This document shows, piece after piece, positions 11,756 through 23,244 of a stretch of DNA of 64,000 nt. Source of the DNA: Taudactylus pleione. Its lineage: Eukaryota; Chordata; Amphibia; Anura; Myobatrachidae. The translations under genes and the position numbers were made by a program. The notes under the pieces were generated by a model. It saw nothing but the letters and a program-made list of their open reading frames with translations, was not told the DNA's origin and did no database searches. The stretch covers positions 1,027,001 through 1,091,000 of the forward strand of contig JAUIMM010000017.1 of NCBI GenBank assembly GCA_031769625.1, written 5' to 3'. Within the stretch, counting starts at the first letter, position 1, and each line of letters opens with the position of its first letter.

Positions 11756-13120
11756 ATGGCTACAGACCAGGGAAACAATGGTCAAGAGTCTGCCGGTAAG
11801 TATTTCATGCATTTCCAAACAAGGATTATTTTGAAACATAATATAGTGCAAGTTTGCAAGCTTAAATTTCTCAACGTTTAAACAAATAGGTGAGGAGGAT
11901 GACATGGAAGAGGCTGCTGGGCCCAGTATTCCGGCCAAAGCAGGGAAAAAGAAAAGGCAGCCACAATTCACAAGAAAGGAGATGGAGGTTTTGGTTCAGA
12001 AGTGTGTGGACATCCTGCCACAGGCAGACAGGAATATGGGTGCAAGCCAGAAGTGGAGAATGTGGGAGGAGGTAGCCAGTGCTGTCAATAGGGTGGGTGA
12101 TTATGTCCGTCTAGCCCGGGATGTCAAACGGCGGTAAGTAAAAACTTGACCCCCCTAAAACCAAAACCAAAAAAAAAACCGGAATAATGGTTCCTTTTTC
12201 ACCCACAGATGGCAAGACTTCAAATATCGCCTGAAAATGGCGGACATGGCTAGGCATGCAAGGGGGACAGGTGGGGGTCCCACCCCTGTGTCATTGGAGT
12301 TGAATGATTTAGAAGAGCTGGCACAGGGGTGTGTGCAGGCTGTGGAGGTGTGTGGCGTGTCCAACATGGATACGGACATGCCAGACTTTGCGGCTCCTCA
12401 TGTTGTCCCAGGTAAATATTGTGATGTAACCAACTCTGAAATGTTATTGTGCCAATATTCTAATGTGACTCTTTTTTCATTTTTCAAACAGAGACACAGG
12501 CGGATGAGTCTGCTCCAGAGGGGAGCCTTGGCCGCAGAATTTCTGCTGGCTCTGCAGGGGAGGAACCAGTACATCCGGCTGAGGACCCTGCAGAAGCCAG
12601 TCCAGGGCAATCCCCCTCGCAGGCAGTGTCCCTCCTCACAGAACTCAATTTTAAATCGGATTTCCATACGGAGATTCTGCAGAGGATGGACGCCAGTCTG
12701 GTACGGGTGGCTGAGGCCCTTGAGCAAAATGCTGCGGCCAACATGACCATTGGTCAGGCCCTGGCGGAAAATACCAGGGCCAACATCCGCATCGCCAATG
12801 CCCTGGAGCAGCTCGTTCGCCAGCACATGGTGGAGTCGACCTCCCTTCCTGCCGGAACATCAGGATCCTCCACCTCTGGCACAACATCAGCCAATCCTCC
12901 AAATGTGCCTAGCCCTGTGCCTAGTCCACAGGCCACAACATCTGCCTCTGGACAGGCCAGCCCGATGACATCCCGGACCCGGTCTGGCGCCCACCCTCCC
13001 CAGCCAAACGGGGGAAAAAACGTTGACAGCACTGGCTACTTTTCCCACACTCCTTCTGTGCTTGCCCCATATTGCTTTCTGGCCAAAACTTCCCTCTCCT
13101 TTCTTGTGAATTGTTTTTAA
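11756..13120 (+). CDS. Harbinger Myb/SANT-like protein 2 (spliced)
   Basis: Four exons with good splice sites join in frame: 11756-11795 (donor G|GTAAGT), 11890-12133 (after AAATAG), 12209-12411 (after CCCACAG) and 12492 onward (after TTTTCAAACAG). Residues ~37-110 form a Myb/SANT-like domain (PQFTRKEMEVLVQKC, then KWRMWEEVASAVN and VKRRWQDFKYRL). A helical C-terminal half (LLTELNFKSDFHTEIL) with heptad-like leucines could multimerise. The frame as it stands ends at 13120, but a different frame at ~12985-13025 reads RPPSPAKRGKKR then stop. This looks like the ancestral basic (nuclear-localisation-type) C-terminus lost by a small frameshift. AATAAA is at 13236-13241. The likely role is DNA binding and nuclear import of the Harbinger transposase. 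Confidence 0.75.
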
Positions 13121-14073
13121 TTTTTTTATTTAAGTTTCCATACCTTTTATGTTTGTACAAATTATAATTTTTATTTGAATAACACTGCCAAAAAAGTTTG
13201 GGCCAAAAATGTGCCAGAAAATGTTTTTAGTTTCCAATAAAATTTGAAAAAATGTTCGACATTCGACATTGTATTCTGACATTATTTTATAAATGGTTTA
13301 CAGTTAATCCTGGCCCACAAGGCAAAAACGACCTCCCAAAAAATGAAAACGAAAAAAAAAAAAAAAGGGCACTTTAAGGAACACTTTAAAATTTACACAA
13401 GGATGCAAATTCTCCAGACAAAAGCAAAATGGAAAAATACACACAAACATGATGACATTATTGTTACAATAGCACAAAAACCAAATACAAACCAAAAAAA
13501 ACATACCTACAAATGTACGCTAATTGATTGTGTAATCCTGAAATTAGCAGCTATGATTTCCACCTGCGTACTGTTTTGTGCTAACCAAAAAAACTGTTTT
13601 CAAAACACATTACAAGCTGGTTTTCAATTCAAAACTGATTGATTTTCTGACAAGCCGTGATTAATCGATGAAACATCGTGGAGGCCCGGGACGGAGGAGA
13701 AGGCCATCGCCAATGTGGTCGAGTAATCCAGACCCCAAGCTGTGCGAGCAGTTTGAATGGAAAGAGGATCATCCAGTGACGTATGACTTGGTACGAACAC
13801 ATTTGACGTTCGCATCAGATAATGTATGTACGCCCAAAAAAGCCTCGCCACGCCTGCGTTTTTCCATCTCCACCCCGTCAACGCCCAAAAACGCCCTGTT
13901 CTGTCAATCACATTTGACATGTCACTTCCTGTACGCAATTTGACGAACGAGACAAAAAAAGCTCGCAATCTGCCGTACGCACATGCGCAGTGTTACACCG
14001 ACGCATGCGCGGTTTCTCAACATCGGAACGCAATGAGCGTACTGCTGTTAACAAGCGGCTCTGAATGAGGGCC

Positions 14074-14224
14074 CATGTCTCTATACTGCTGGTTAACTAA
14101 TATATATTACTCATAGGGTTGACTTCTACTGTTGTTTGGTTTGTGTTACTATAGTATAGATTGCCTATCACATGTAGGCTAGTTATTTAATTGTCACTAG
14201 TAATAAACCAATTCTTTCACACTA
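14074..14224. other. Short unassigned spacer; inverted-pair left half
   Basis: AT-rich with no gene. ACTAGTAATAAACCAATTCT (starting 14196) recurs inverted at about 14883-14902, on the other side of MITE B, so the two may be ends of an older small TIR element into which MITE B inserted. Confidence 0.4.
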
Positions 14225-14752
14225 GGGGCCTAATTCAGACCCGCTCACGAGCGCTGAGCGCTCGCAAGCGGGTCGATGGTGCCCTAATGTGCATGCGCAC
14301 GACGGAGGGAGCTCCGTCGCGCGCATGCGCGAGACCCGCATAGCGACATGTGTCGCTATGTGTCTCGCACCAAAGGGGGCATGCTGTGGATGGTGAGTGA
14401 CAGCACGCCCCCTTTGGTGGGCGTGCCGGGGGCGTTGCTGCCCAGACGGAGGCGTTCCCATGAAAATCGCCTACCGTCTGGGTCCGGCCCCACTGACATC
14501 ACTAGTGATGTCAGTGGGAGTGCTTTTGGCTCTGATAGAGCCAAAAGCACTCCTGGGCTTGCGGCAGCGAGACCCTACCGCAGGGTCTCGTCGCAAGCCC
14601 GATGGTCGCGATGGTCATGACCATCGCGACCATCTTTTTGGCCGCTCGCATAAGCTGTGGGTGGTCACCCACAGCTATGCGAGCGGCCTGGAGGCCGCTC
14701 CATTTTTAGGTAGGAGGGCCCTGATTCAGAGCGACCGGCTCTGAATCAGACC
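14225..14752. mobile_element. Harbinger-like MITE B
   Basis: A 528-bp element with ends GGGGCCTAATTCAGACC and (inverted) GGTCTGATTCAGAGCC, flanked by CTA at 14222-14224 and 14753-14755. The interior closely resembles MITE A (CGCTCGCAAGCGGGTC, GCGCATGCGC, CGGCAGCGAGACCCTACC). It also has several nested palindromes, such as CATCGCGACCATC, capable of a long hairpin. Confidence 0.85.
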
Positions 14753-14755
14753 CTA

Positions 14756-15180
14756 AGTACACTTCCCTGTAGTTATGGTTTTATCACAAATTGTACCTTA
14801 TTCAAGAAATTTGTATCAATTTTGTTGCAAACGGTATTATTCTTGTTACAATAGTAACAGTTAACGTCTCTTTCTGTGATGAAGAATTGGTTTATTACTA
14901 GTTTAATTTCGGACCTTACGGGATACAGAACAAATCCATCCACAGTGTATTGAGGCTCCTTTTAGGATATAGCGGTTCATGATAATATATAAGTATTTAT
15001 ACTTTATTGCAAATAATATGTTACAAAGGTTTTCAGTCACAATTTTAATACACAATAATTTTCTTGCACATATGTTTCTTCATAAATTATTTCGCCGTTA
15101 ATAAATGACCTAATAAAAGTTATGTTTTAATTTTATTCATATTTTTGATATAAAAATATAAAAGACAAAATCTGTATGTG
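14756..15180 (-). other. Unassigned sequence; minus-strand open stretch with Cys pair
   Basis: This lies between MITE B and the Penelope insertion. On the minus strand around 14975-14780 an open stretch of about 65 codons contains CYYCNKNNTVC, but it has no start codon and I do not recognise a family. It could be part of the gypsy spacer or of another inserted element. The final 14 bases (15167-15180) are the left Penelope target duplication. Confidence 0.35.
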
Positions 15181-16800
15181 GAAAGCAAAAAATGGTGTTA
15201 ATTAATTGCGCCAAACTGGCAGCTTCGATGGAGTGCCCCAAAAGGGGAGTATCTGTAATCCCCAAGAAATAAATTGAAAAGCACAAAGGATATTTAAGGT
15301 ACACCACCCTAGCGCCAATAAAAAGTTATGTAAAAAATGGTACTTATCTTAAATATACCAATTATTTTTGCTTTTATCCTTCCATCTTGAAGGATTGATG
15401 TGGAGAATCAGACCATGTAAAAAGAAAACAATATAATCTAGTGCAGATTGTCAAATACAAGAAACCATAATATTAATTAACAAATGTTAATTAAACAAAT
15501 GGGTGAGGTAATAATCACCCTACAGCACACCATAATAAATTAATTAGACCAAAATTTACATATAACACGTTTAATGTACATCACAAACAATAATTTCATA
15601 AAAATTGTAAACTGTTGAATAGATAATTCCGGCTCCTTAGAACCACCAACAGGTACAATGTCTCAAGTGAAGTTAGCCTCCTACCAGAATCCGGTCAGAT
15701 AGATGCAAAAAAATGACTGAGGAGATGTTTCTAACCCGGGTAACCCCAGCTACTCGTCTACATCCGTCTCACACAGGCTTCCGGAGGAAGGTCTATTGAT
15801 ATCCCTCTACCGCCGACGCGTTTCGACCAGTTCTAGGTCTTTGTCAAGGCTGTGAGGGTCTGCTAACTATGGGCTCCCTAAATACCCCCTTCAATAAGGA
15901 CTTAATTACTGGAAGGAGCCAACTTCATTACAAATAAAATGCACTACATTGTAAAAAACCTAAATCAAAAAGGGCTGAATCACTCTGCTAACTATAAAAT
16001 AACAGAGACACTAGCCCTATTTCACAAAAAATGTATATTCAAACATAAATCGTGAATCCATGTCGCGAAATTCCAGAAATCTATACCGGAAGTCCACGCG
16101 CGCACCGTTTCTGGTTCCAGATGTAAACAAGTCCACGTGTAGAAATAAAATAGCCAGCGCTCGTCCGCCAATGAGAGAACCTCTCTAGAATGGAGGTCAG
16201 ATCCTAACCCTCCCCCGGAAGCAGCGGCATATCTCGCATAATGCCGTCCTTGCATACCGGAAGTAACATCGCGGCTGCTTGGCTCCGAGAACCGGAAGTT
16301 ACATCATCATGCCCCAAAGAATCTGGGATTTGTAGTTTTCTACTCCGTTTCCAAATGCGGAAGAGAACAGTTCTCCATCTCTTAAAACCCAAGAGAACTC
16401 AAGGAATAGTAGTTTTGGCAATCCATAAATAATGTTAATAATTAAGGTGCAACGAATTCCAGTGCTACTGCTAAAAAATAAAACAAAAATTAATATATAA
16501 AAAATACACATATTAAAAATATGCTCAATTTAAAAACCATTTCAATTCAAAATCTTTGTTAATACCAATAGGCTGCAATGTTTTAAGGGAATATATAAGC
16601 TCCATCTCTGTTTTAGCTAGCTCTTGTGTTAGATTGTTATTCCTCCAGTGGGTTTTAACCTGCCTCAATACTCCAAATTCCTTTATATATGAAACTTCTT
16701 TATTATGTACACTCTTAAAATGAAATGACAAGGCATGAGTGTCCAGCCCTTTTTTAATGTTGCGGAGATGCTCCGCTAATCTGACTTTAAGTGGTTTCGA
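15181..16800 (-). repeat. Inverted partial Penelope copy
   Basis: This segment is the reverse complement of ~17602-19225: C-terminal endonuclease coding region, 3' UTR and the first ~95 bp of the next unit. The coding part (16731-16525, minus) matches the final 69 residues of the Penelope protein. The junction with the direct copy lies at AGTCC (16801-16805), a 5-bp microhomology between the two joined sequences. The arms would form a ~1.6-kb inverted repeat around a ~0.8-kb loop. Confidence 0.88.
15803..15858 (-). ncRNA. Hammerhead-like fold, inverted Penelope copy
   Basis: This is the minus-strand copy of the fold described at 23245-23300. Stem I (CCCTC/GAGGG and GCC/GGC), stem II (GACC/GGTC) and GAAACGCGTC are preserved, with the same altered core TTGACAAA. 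Confidence 0.5.
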
Positions 16801-16805
16801 AGTCC

Positions 16806-17882
16806 TTAGATGAGTTTTGTGACTATTTAAATAATAATGTTTTTAATATTAAATTAACATTTGATATTAGTAATTTTACAATTAATTTTTTAGATCTAAA
16901 TATTTATGTACAAGAGGGTAAATTAATGATGAAAAATTACACTAATCCGACAGATTCGGGAGCATATTTGGAGACTACAAGTTGTCATCATCCAAATTGG
17001 CTCGATTCAATCCCAAACAGCCAACTATATAGACTCAAAAGAAATTGTACGGAAAATAATGTATTTATTGAACAAGCTGGCACTATGATAGAACAATTTG
17101 AAGCCAGTGGGTATAATAAAGAGAAGGTGCGAATGGCAATGGAAAAGTGTACAAACCTTGATAGGGAAATTCTACTCACTCAAAGTAGACCAACCCGAGA
17201 TGTTAAAGAGGGTTCCAATTTAGCATTTATAACTGATTATAATTCCCAACATAAGGTGATGGAACGTATTATAAAAAAACATTGGTCGATTTTGAAAGCA
17301 GATCATGTTTTGAAACCTCTCCTTCCAGAAAAACCTAGGTTTATTTATAGGAGGGCGAGAAATATTAAGGATAAAATTATTAGAAGTGCACTATCACCGC
17401 CTAAGATTAGTGGTAGAGTTCTAACTAAGGGTTTCCACAGATGCGGATTATGTATGATGTGCAAATCAATAAAAGGTAATAGAAAATGCACGGAAGTCAC
17501 AATTAATGGTGTAGAGAAAAAAATTGAGGATTTCACTACATGTAATTCCAAAAATGTAATTTATTACATAGGATGTAAGTGTGACAAGTATTATATAGGG
17601 AGGACTTCGAGACCACTTAAAGTCAGATTAGCGGAGCATCTCCGCAACATTAAAAAAGGGCTGGACACTCATGCCTTGTCATTTCATTTTAAGAGTGTAC
17701 ATAATAAAGAAGTTTCATATATAAAGGAATTTGGAGTATTGAGGCAGGTTAAAACCCACTGGAGGAATAACAATCTAACACAAGAGCTAGCTAAAACAGA
17801 GATGGAGCTTATATATTCCCTTAAAACATTGCAGCCTATTGGTATTAACAAAGATTTTGAATTGAAATGGTTTTTAAATTGA
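16806..17882 (+). CDS. Penelope protein, 5'-truncated (RT thumb + GIY-YIG)
   Basis: This copy begins just downstream of the RT catalytic YIDD motif, at the residues after GGRQ (SLDEFCDYLN). It keeps the RT C-terminal part, the Cys-rich knuckle (CGLCMMC) and the whole GIY-YIG endonuclease (YYIGC, then YYIGRTSRPLKVR) to the natural stop. The ATG at 16791 lies in inverted sequence, so it is not the family's start. Compared with the full units there are a few substitutions (for example MMKNYTNP). Without the RT palm it cannot reverse transcribe. Confidence 0.9.
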   Translation, partial: LDEFCDYLNNNVFNIKLTFDISNFTINFLDLNIYVQEGKLMMKNYTNPTDSGAYLETTSCHHPNWLDSIPNSQLYRLKRNCTENNVFIEQAGTMIEQFEASGYNKEKVRMAMEKCTNLDREILLTQSRPTRDVKEGSNLAFITDYNSQHKVMERIIKKHWSILKADHVLKPLLPEKPRFIYRRARNIKDKIIRSALSPPKISGRVLTKGFHRCGLCMMCKSIKGNRKCTEVTINGVEKKIEDFTTCNSKNVIYYIGCKCDKYYIGRTSRPLKVRLAEHLRNIKKGLDTHALSFHFKSVHNKEVSYIKEFGVLRQVKTHWRNNNLTQELAKTEMELIYSLKTLQPIGINKDFELKWFLN

Positions 17883-18548
17883 GCATATTTTTAATATGTG
17901 TATTTTTTATATATTAATTTTTGTTTTATTTTTTAACAGTAGCACTGGAATTCGTTGCACCTTAATTATTAACATTATTTATGGATTGCCAAAACTACTA
18001 TTCCTTGAGTTCTCTTGGGTTTTAAGAGATGGAGAACTGTTCTCTTCCGCATTTGGAAACGGAGTAGAAAACTACAAATCCCAGATTCTTTGGGGCATGA
18101 TGATGTAACTTCCGGTTCTCGGAGCCAAGCAGCCGCGATGTGACTTCCGGTATGCAAGGACGGCATTATGTGAGATATGCCGCTGCTTCCGGGGGAGGGT
18201 TAGGATCTGACCTCCATTCTAGAGAGGTTCTCTCATTGGCGGACGAGCGCTGGCTATTTTATTTCTACACGTGGACTTGTTTACATCTGGAACCAGAAAC
18301 GGTGCGCGCGTGGACTTCCGGTATAGATTTCTGGAATTTCGCGACATGGATTCACGATTTATGTTTGAATATACATTTTTTGTGAAATAGGGCTAGTGTC
18401 TCTGTTATTTTATAGTTAGCAGAGTGATTCAGCCCTTTTTGATTTAGGTTTTTTACAATGTAGTGCATTTTATTTGTAATGAAGTTGGCTCCTCCCAGTA
18501 ATTAAGTCCTTATTGAAGGGGGTATTTAGGGAGCCCATAGTTAGCAGA

Positions 18549-18604
18549 CCCTCACAGCCTTGACAAAGACCTAGAACTGGTCGAAACACGTCGGCGGTAG
18601 AGGG
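18549..18604 (+). ncRNA. Hammerhead-like fold, Penelope copy 1
   Basis: Same fold as at 23245-23300, but stem III here reads GAAACACGTC, a G-to-A change relative to the other copies that weakens the already short stem. Confidence 0.5.
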
Positions 18605-19273
18605 ATATCAATAGACCTTCCTCCGGAAGCCTGTGTGAGACGGATGTAGACGAGTAGCTGGGGTTACCCGGGTTAGAAACATCTCCTCAGTCATTTTTTT
18701 GCATCTATCTGACCGGATTCTGGTAGGAGGCTAACTTCACTTGAGACATTGTACCTGTTGGTGGTTCTAAGGAGCCAGAATTATCTATTCAACAGTTTAC
18801 AATTTTTATGAAATTATTGTTTGTGATGTACATTAAACGTGTTATATGTAAATTTTGGTCTAATTAACTTATTAGTGTGTGCTGTAGGGTGATTATTACC
18901 TCACCCATTTGTTTAATTAACATTTGTTAATTAATATTATGCTTTCTTGAATTTGACAATCTGCACTAGATTATATTGTTTTCTTTTTACATGGTCTGAT
19001 TCTCCACATCAATCCTTCAAGATGGAAGGATAAAAGCAAAAATAATTGGTATATTTAAGATAAGTACCATTTTTTACATAACTTTTTATTGGCGCTAGGG
19101 TGGTGTACCTTAAATATCCTTTGTGCTTTTCAATTTATTTCTTGGGGATTACAGATACTCCCCTTTTGGGGCACTCCATCGAAGCTGCCAGTTTGGCGCA
19201 ATTAATTAACACCATTTTTTGCTTTTTACTGTTGTTCCAGTATCTGTAGTGTGTTGAATTTCTTGCTGCCATT

Positions 19274-20188
19274 ATGTTTTCGATAAGAGAGAATAGGAGA
19301 ACAACCTTTGATAAATTATTTAACAATATTCAAGATGATACCATATTATAAGACGATGATGTAGAAGGACTAATGACTAAATTAGAACATAAGCTACTTA
19401 AAGAAAGTCGGATATGGTGGGAGGTCAGTACTCTGGAGAGATATACAGCTCATCATTTAATCCCCAGAGGACTAAAAATTAATAAAATTTCCTCCTTTAC
19501 CAACGCATCTGAGTCTTTTAAAAAAGAATGGGAAGGCATCATAGAGGGCTGTTCTTTTCAATTGATGAACTTAATTATTAAAGAACGACGTGTGGAATTA
19601 GTAGAATTAGAGGAGGAAATTTCGATATTAAAAACTTTAGCGGCACCCTTCTCTGGGTCAGAGGACTATCAGATTATGGAGAGAGATATAGAATTAAAAT
19701 TGAGGAAGAATGAGAAAGAACTGATGAGTAAGAAATTGAGGAAATTTAATCGTGATAAATGTGAATTTCTGGGTGAGAGCTGTCAACAACAAGTAATAAA
19801 TCAACCATCGACCATTACTCAATCACCTCTAATGATCACAGAAAGTCTTTTTGGAAATAACAATAATAAAAATAGGTGGGCAAAGAGTAGATGGAATGAA
19901 AATGTAAAAAATAGAAATCTACAGGAAAGATTCCCTTTCAAAAGAAGATCTCATTCCTATAGGAATAGACAGGAAATACGGTATCAGAATCCATTAGATG
20001 GGGAATTTGCCCATAGAAATGAAGCATTTTATACAAAAGCCAGGGACCATCAATTTAACAAAAGATGGGATAATGAAAGAGAGAGGGAGAGATTCTCCTT
20101 TAATACCTCAAATAGGTTTCAACCATTGGAAACAATGAGGAATGGACATTTTTTAGAACAAGGGAGGAGGATATTCAGAGACCAATGA
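19274..20188 (+). CDS. Penelope ORF1 (copy 2), coiled-coil/basic protein
   Basis: The upstream ATG at 19274 is in frame with the longer frame that starts at 19373, but TAA at 19349-19351 intervenes (probably CAA to TAA). The readable protein therefore starts at 19373 and has 271 residues. Residues ~60-130 are rich in Glu, Leu and Lys with heptad-like spacing (ELVELEEEISILKTL), suggesting a coiled coil. The C-terminal half is Asn/Arg-rich (KNRWAKSRWNENVKNRN), as in nucleic-acid-binding proteins. I do not recognise a named domain; a Gag-like or RNA-chaperone role is inference from its place before the RT. Its stop overlaps the ORF2 start as ATGA (20185-20188), which would allow termination-reinitiation or a frameshift. 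Confidence 0.7.
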
Positions 20189-22578
20189 AACAACCTACCC
20201 ATAGGGGAAAAAGGGCAGGAAAGAGGAATAATAAGAAGCATAATGTTAAAAAGAAAGGAAAGAAATATGATAGGAACAAACAAAAAATTGCTCTGGAGAA
20301 AGTAAATGTTAAAAGAAATGTTAAGATTTTTAATTTGAGTAAGTATGTATTAAATCCACATGAGATTTCGGTTTTAGAAAAGGGTTTGAAATTTGCCCCC
20401 ACCAATCATGTGAATAAATTTAAATTATTTGTTGATCTACAAAAGTATGTGCGCAAACTGTCACTAAAAAGGTTCTTTACCCTTAAAACAGACATTGACC
20501 TCACAATAGATGATGAAGTTCATACTTCAACATCTTTTAAACCATGATCAGTCTTTTACCCTTCCCACATGAGAGGAAACTTTTTAGAAACATTTAATGA
20601 ATTAGTGCAGAAGGATATAGAGAAGTTACCAATGAATAAAGGGAAATTCAATTTAACAAAAAAAGAAAATGAGGCCCTCAAACAATTAAAAACAAATACT
20701 GATATAATTATTAAACCCGCCGATAAGGGGGGAGGAGTGGTCCTTATGGACCGGGAAAAGTACGAAAGTGAAGTACTTAGACAGTTAACAGACAGTATTA
20801 CTTATAAGAAACTTAGAGGGAATCCCACACAAAAGATACTTGATAACTTGTCAACTCTTGTCAAACAGTATGTTGATAAAGAGGCCATAAAAGATACAGA
20901 ATCTCAATTCATTATTAATAATGACCCTGTTATACCGGTATTATATATATTACCGAAAGTTCACAAGGATATGATCAATCCTCCCGGCCGACCTATTGTG
21001 TCGGGAGTAAACTCTGTCACGGCTAACTTGTCAGAGTTTATCGATAATTTTTTACAACCCTTGGTTTTAAGAAATAAATCCCACCTTAAAGACACCCGTG
21101 ATGTTTTAAACTTATTAAGAGGGATAGAATGGGAGGAAGACTATCTGTTGGTTACTGCAGACGTATGTTCTTTATACACAATCATCCAACATGAATTGGG
21201 CCTAGAGGCAGTATCTTTATCTTTGGAAGAGAGTGAACATACGGCAGTTTTAAAAGAGTTTTTATTAAAAGGTATTGACTTCATTTTAAAGAATAATTAT
21301 TTTCATTTTAAGGATAATTTTTACCTCCAGAGAGTCGGTACGGCCATGGGCACCAGATTCGCCCCTAGTTATGCTAATATCTTCATGGGTATGTGGGAGA
21401 CCCAATATGTTTGGAATAGTGTGGAGTTCGGGGTGAATCTGGTGTCATGGGCAAGATATATAGACGACATAATCTTTATCTGGAAGGGAGGTCGACAGTC
21501 CTTAGATGAGTTTTGTGACTATTTAAATAATAATGTTTTTAATATTAAATTAACATTTGATATTAGTAATTTTACAATTAATTTTTTAGATCTAAATATT
21601 TATGTACAAGAGGGTAAATTAATGACGAAAAATTACACTAAACCGACAGATTCGGGAGCATATTTGGAGACTACAAGTTGTCATCATCCAAATTGGCTCG
21701 ATTCAATCCCAAACAGCCAACTATATAGACTCAAAAGAAATTGTACGGAAAATAATGTATTTATTGAACAAGCTGGCACTATGATAGAACAATTTGAAGC
21801 CAGTGGGTATAATAAAGAGAAGGTGCGAATGGCAATGGAAAAGTGTACAAACCTTGATAGGGAAATTCTACTTACTCAAAGTAGACCAACCCGAGATGTT
21901 AAGGAGGGTTCCAATTTAGCATTTATAACTGATTATAATTCCCAACATAAGGTGATGGAACGTATTATAAAAAAACATTGGTCGATTTTGAAAGCAGATC
22001 ATGTTTTGAAACCTCTCCTTCCAGAAAAACCTAGGTTTATTTATAGGAGGGCGAGAAATATTAAGGATAAAATTATTAGAAGTGCACTATCACCGCCTAA
22101 GATTAGTGGTAGAGTTCTAACTAAGGGTTTCCACAGATGCGGATTATGTATGATGTGCAAATCAATAAAAGGTAATAGAAAATGCACGGAAGTCACAATT
22201 AATGGTGTAGAGAAAAAAATTGAGGATTTCACTACATGTAATTCCAAAAATGTCATTTATTACATAGGATGTAAGTGTGACAAGTATTATATAGGGAGGA
22301 CTTCGAGACCACTTAAAGTCAGATTAGCGGAGCATCTCCGCAACATTAAAAAAGGGCTGGACACTCATGCCTTGTCATTTCATTTTAAGAGTGTACATAA
22401 TAAAGAAGTTTCATATATAAAGGAATTTGGAGTATTGAGGCAGGTTAAAACCCACTGGAGGAATAACAATCTAACACAAGAGCTAGCTAAAACAGAGATG
22501 GAGCTTATATATTCCCTTAAAACATTGCAGCCTATTGGTATTAACAAAGATTTTGAATTGAAATGGTTTTTAAATTGA
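20185..22578 (+). CDS. Penelope ORF2 (copy 2): RT and GIY-YIG endonuclease
   Basis: The frame runs 20185-22578 with one in-frame TGA at 20545-20547, then reopens; the ATG at 20569 begins an uninterrupted 669-residue frame. Upstream, 120 residues carry the N-terminal Penelope block (NPHEISVLEKGLKFAPT). In the 669-residue part, RT motifs are IIKPADKGGG (47-56), GRPIVSG (140-146), ADVCSLYT with D198, GTAMGTRFAPSYANIFM (257-273) and YIDD (297-300). A Cys cluster CGLCMMC (524-530) precedes the GIY-YIG domain (YYIG at 564-567 and 573-576, R577, R580, then E643). This pair of activities defines Penelope-like elements: nick the target, then prime reverse transcription. The TGA is shared with copy 3, so it predates their amplification or was homogenised. 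Confidence 0.93.
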
Positions 22579-23244
22579 GCATATTTTTAATATGTGTATT
22601 TTTTATATATTAATTTTTGTTTTATTTTTTAACAGTAGCACTGGAATTCGTTGCACCTTAATTATTAACATTATTTATGGATTGCCAAAACTACTATTCC
22701 TTGAGTTCTCTTGGGTTTTAAGAGATGGAGAACTGTTCTCTTCCGCATTTGGAAACGGAGTAGAAAACTACAAATCCCAGATTATTTGGGGCATGATGAT
22801 GTAACTTTCGGTTCTCGGAGCCAAGCAGCCGCGATGTGACTTCCGGTATGCAAGGACGGCATTATGCGAGATATGCCGCTGCTTCCGGGGGAGGGTTAGG
22901 ATCTGACCTCCATTCTAGAGAGGTTCTCTCATTGGCGGACGAGCGCTGGCTATTTTATTTCTACACGTGGACTTGTTTACATCTGGAACCAGAAACGGTG
23001 CGCGCGTGGACTTCCGGTATAGATTTCTGGAATTTCGCGACATGGATTCACGATTTATGTTTGAATATACATTTTTTGTGAAATAGGGCTAGTGTCTCTG
23101 TTATTTTATAGTTAGCAGAGTGATTCAGCCCTTTTTGATTTAGGTTTTTTACAATGTAGTGCATTTTATTTGTAATGAAGTTGGCTCCTCCCAGTAATTA
23201 AGTCCTTATTGAAGGGGGTATTTAGGGAGCCCATAGTTAGCAGA

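Larger units (their letters stand above)
6478..14073. mobile_element. PIF/Harbinger DNA transposon, 7.6 kb, three genes
   Basis: The ends are GGCCCTCATTCAGACC (left) and, inverted, GGCCCTCATTCAGAGC (right). The 3-bp flanks are TAT and CAT, an imperfect duplication. Inside lie two plus-strand Myb/SANT-like genes (7161-8547 and 11756-~13025) and a minus-strand HARBI1-like DDE transposase (10631-9372). Right-terminal sequence recurs at 31920-32508. Typical Harbingers encode one transposase and one Myb-like protein; here two distinct Myb-like genes share one pair of ends, with no inner terminus seen between them. The transposase carries one premature stop, so this copy is probably not autonomous, though it is only lightly decayed. 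Confidence 0.85.

Noticed and set aside
16791..16805. ATG at 16791 as true start of a Penelope gene
   Set aside because: These bases belong to the inverted copy; the Penelope-derived frame begins only after the AGTCC junction.
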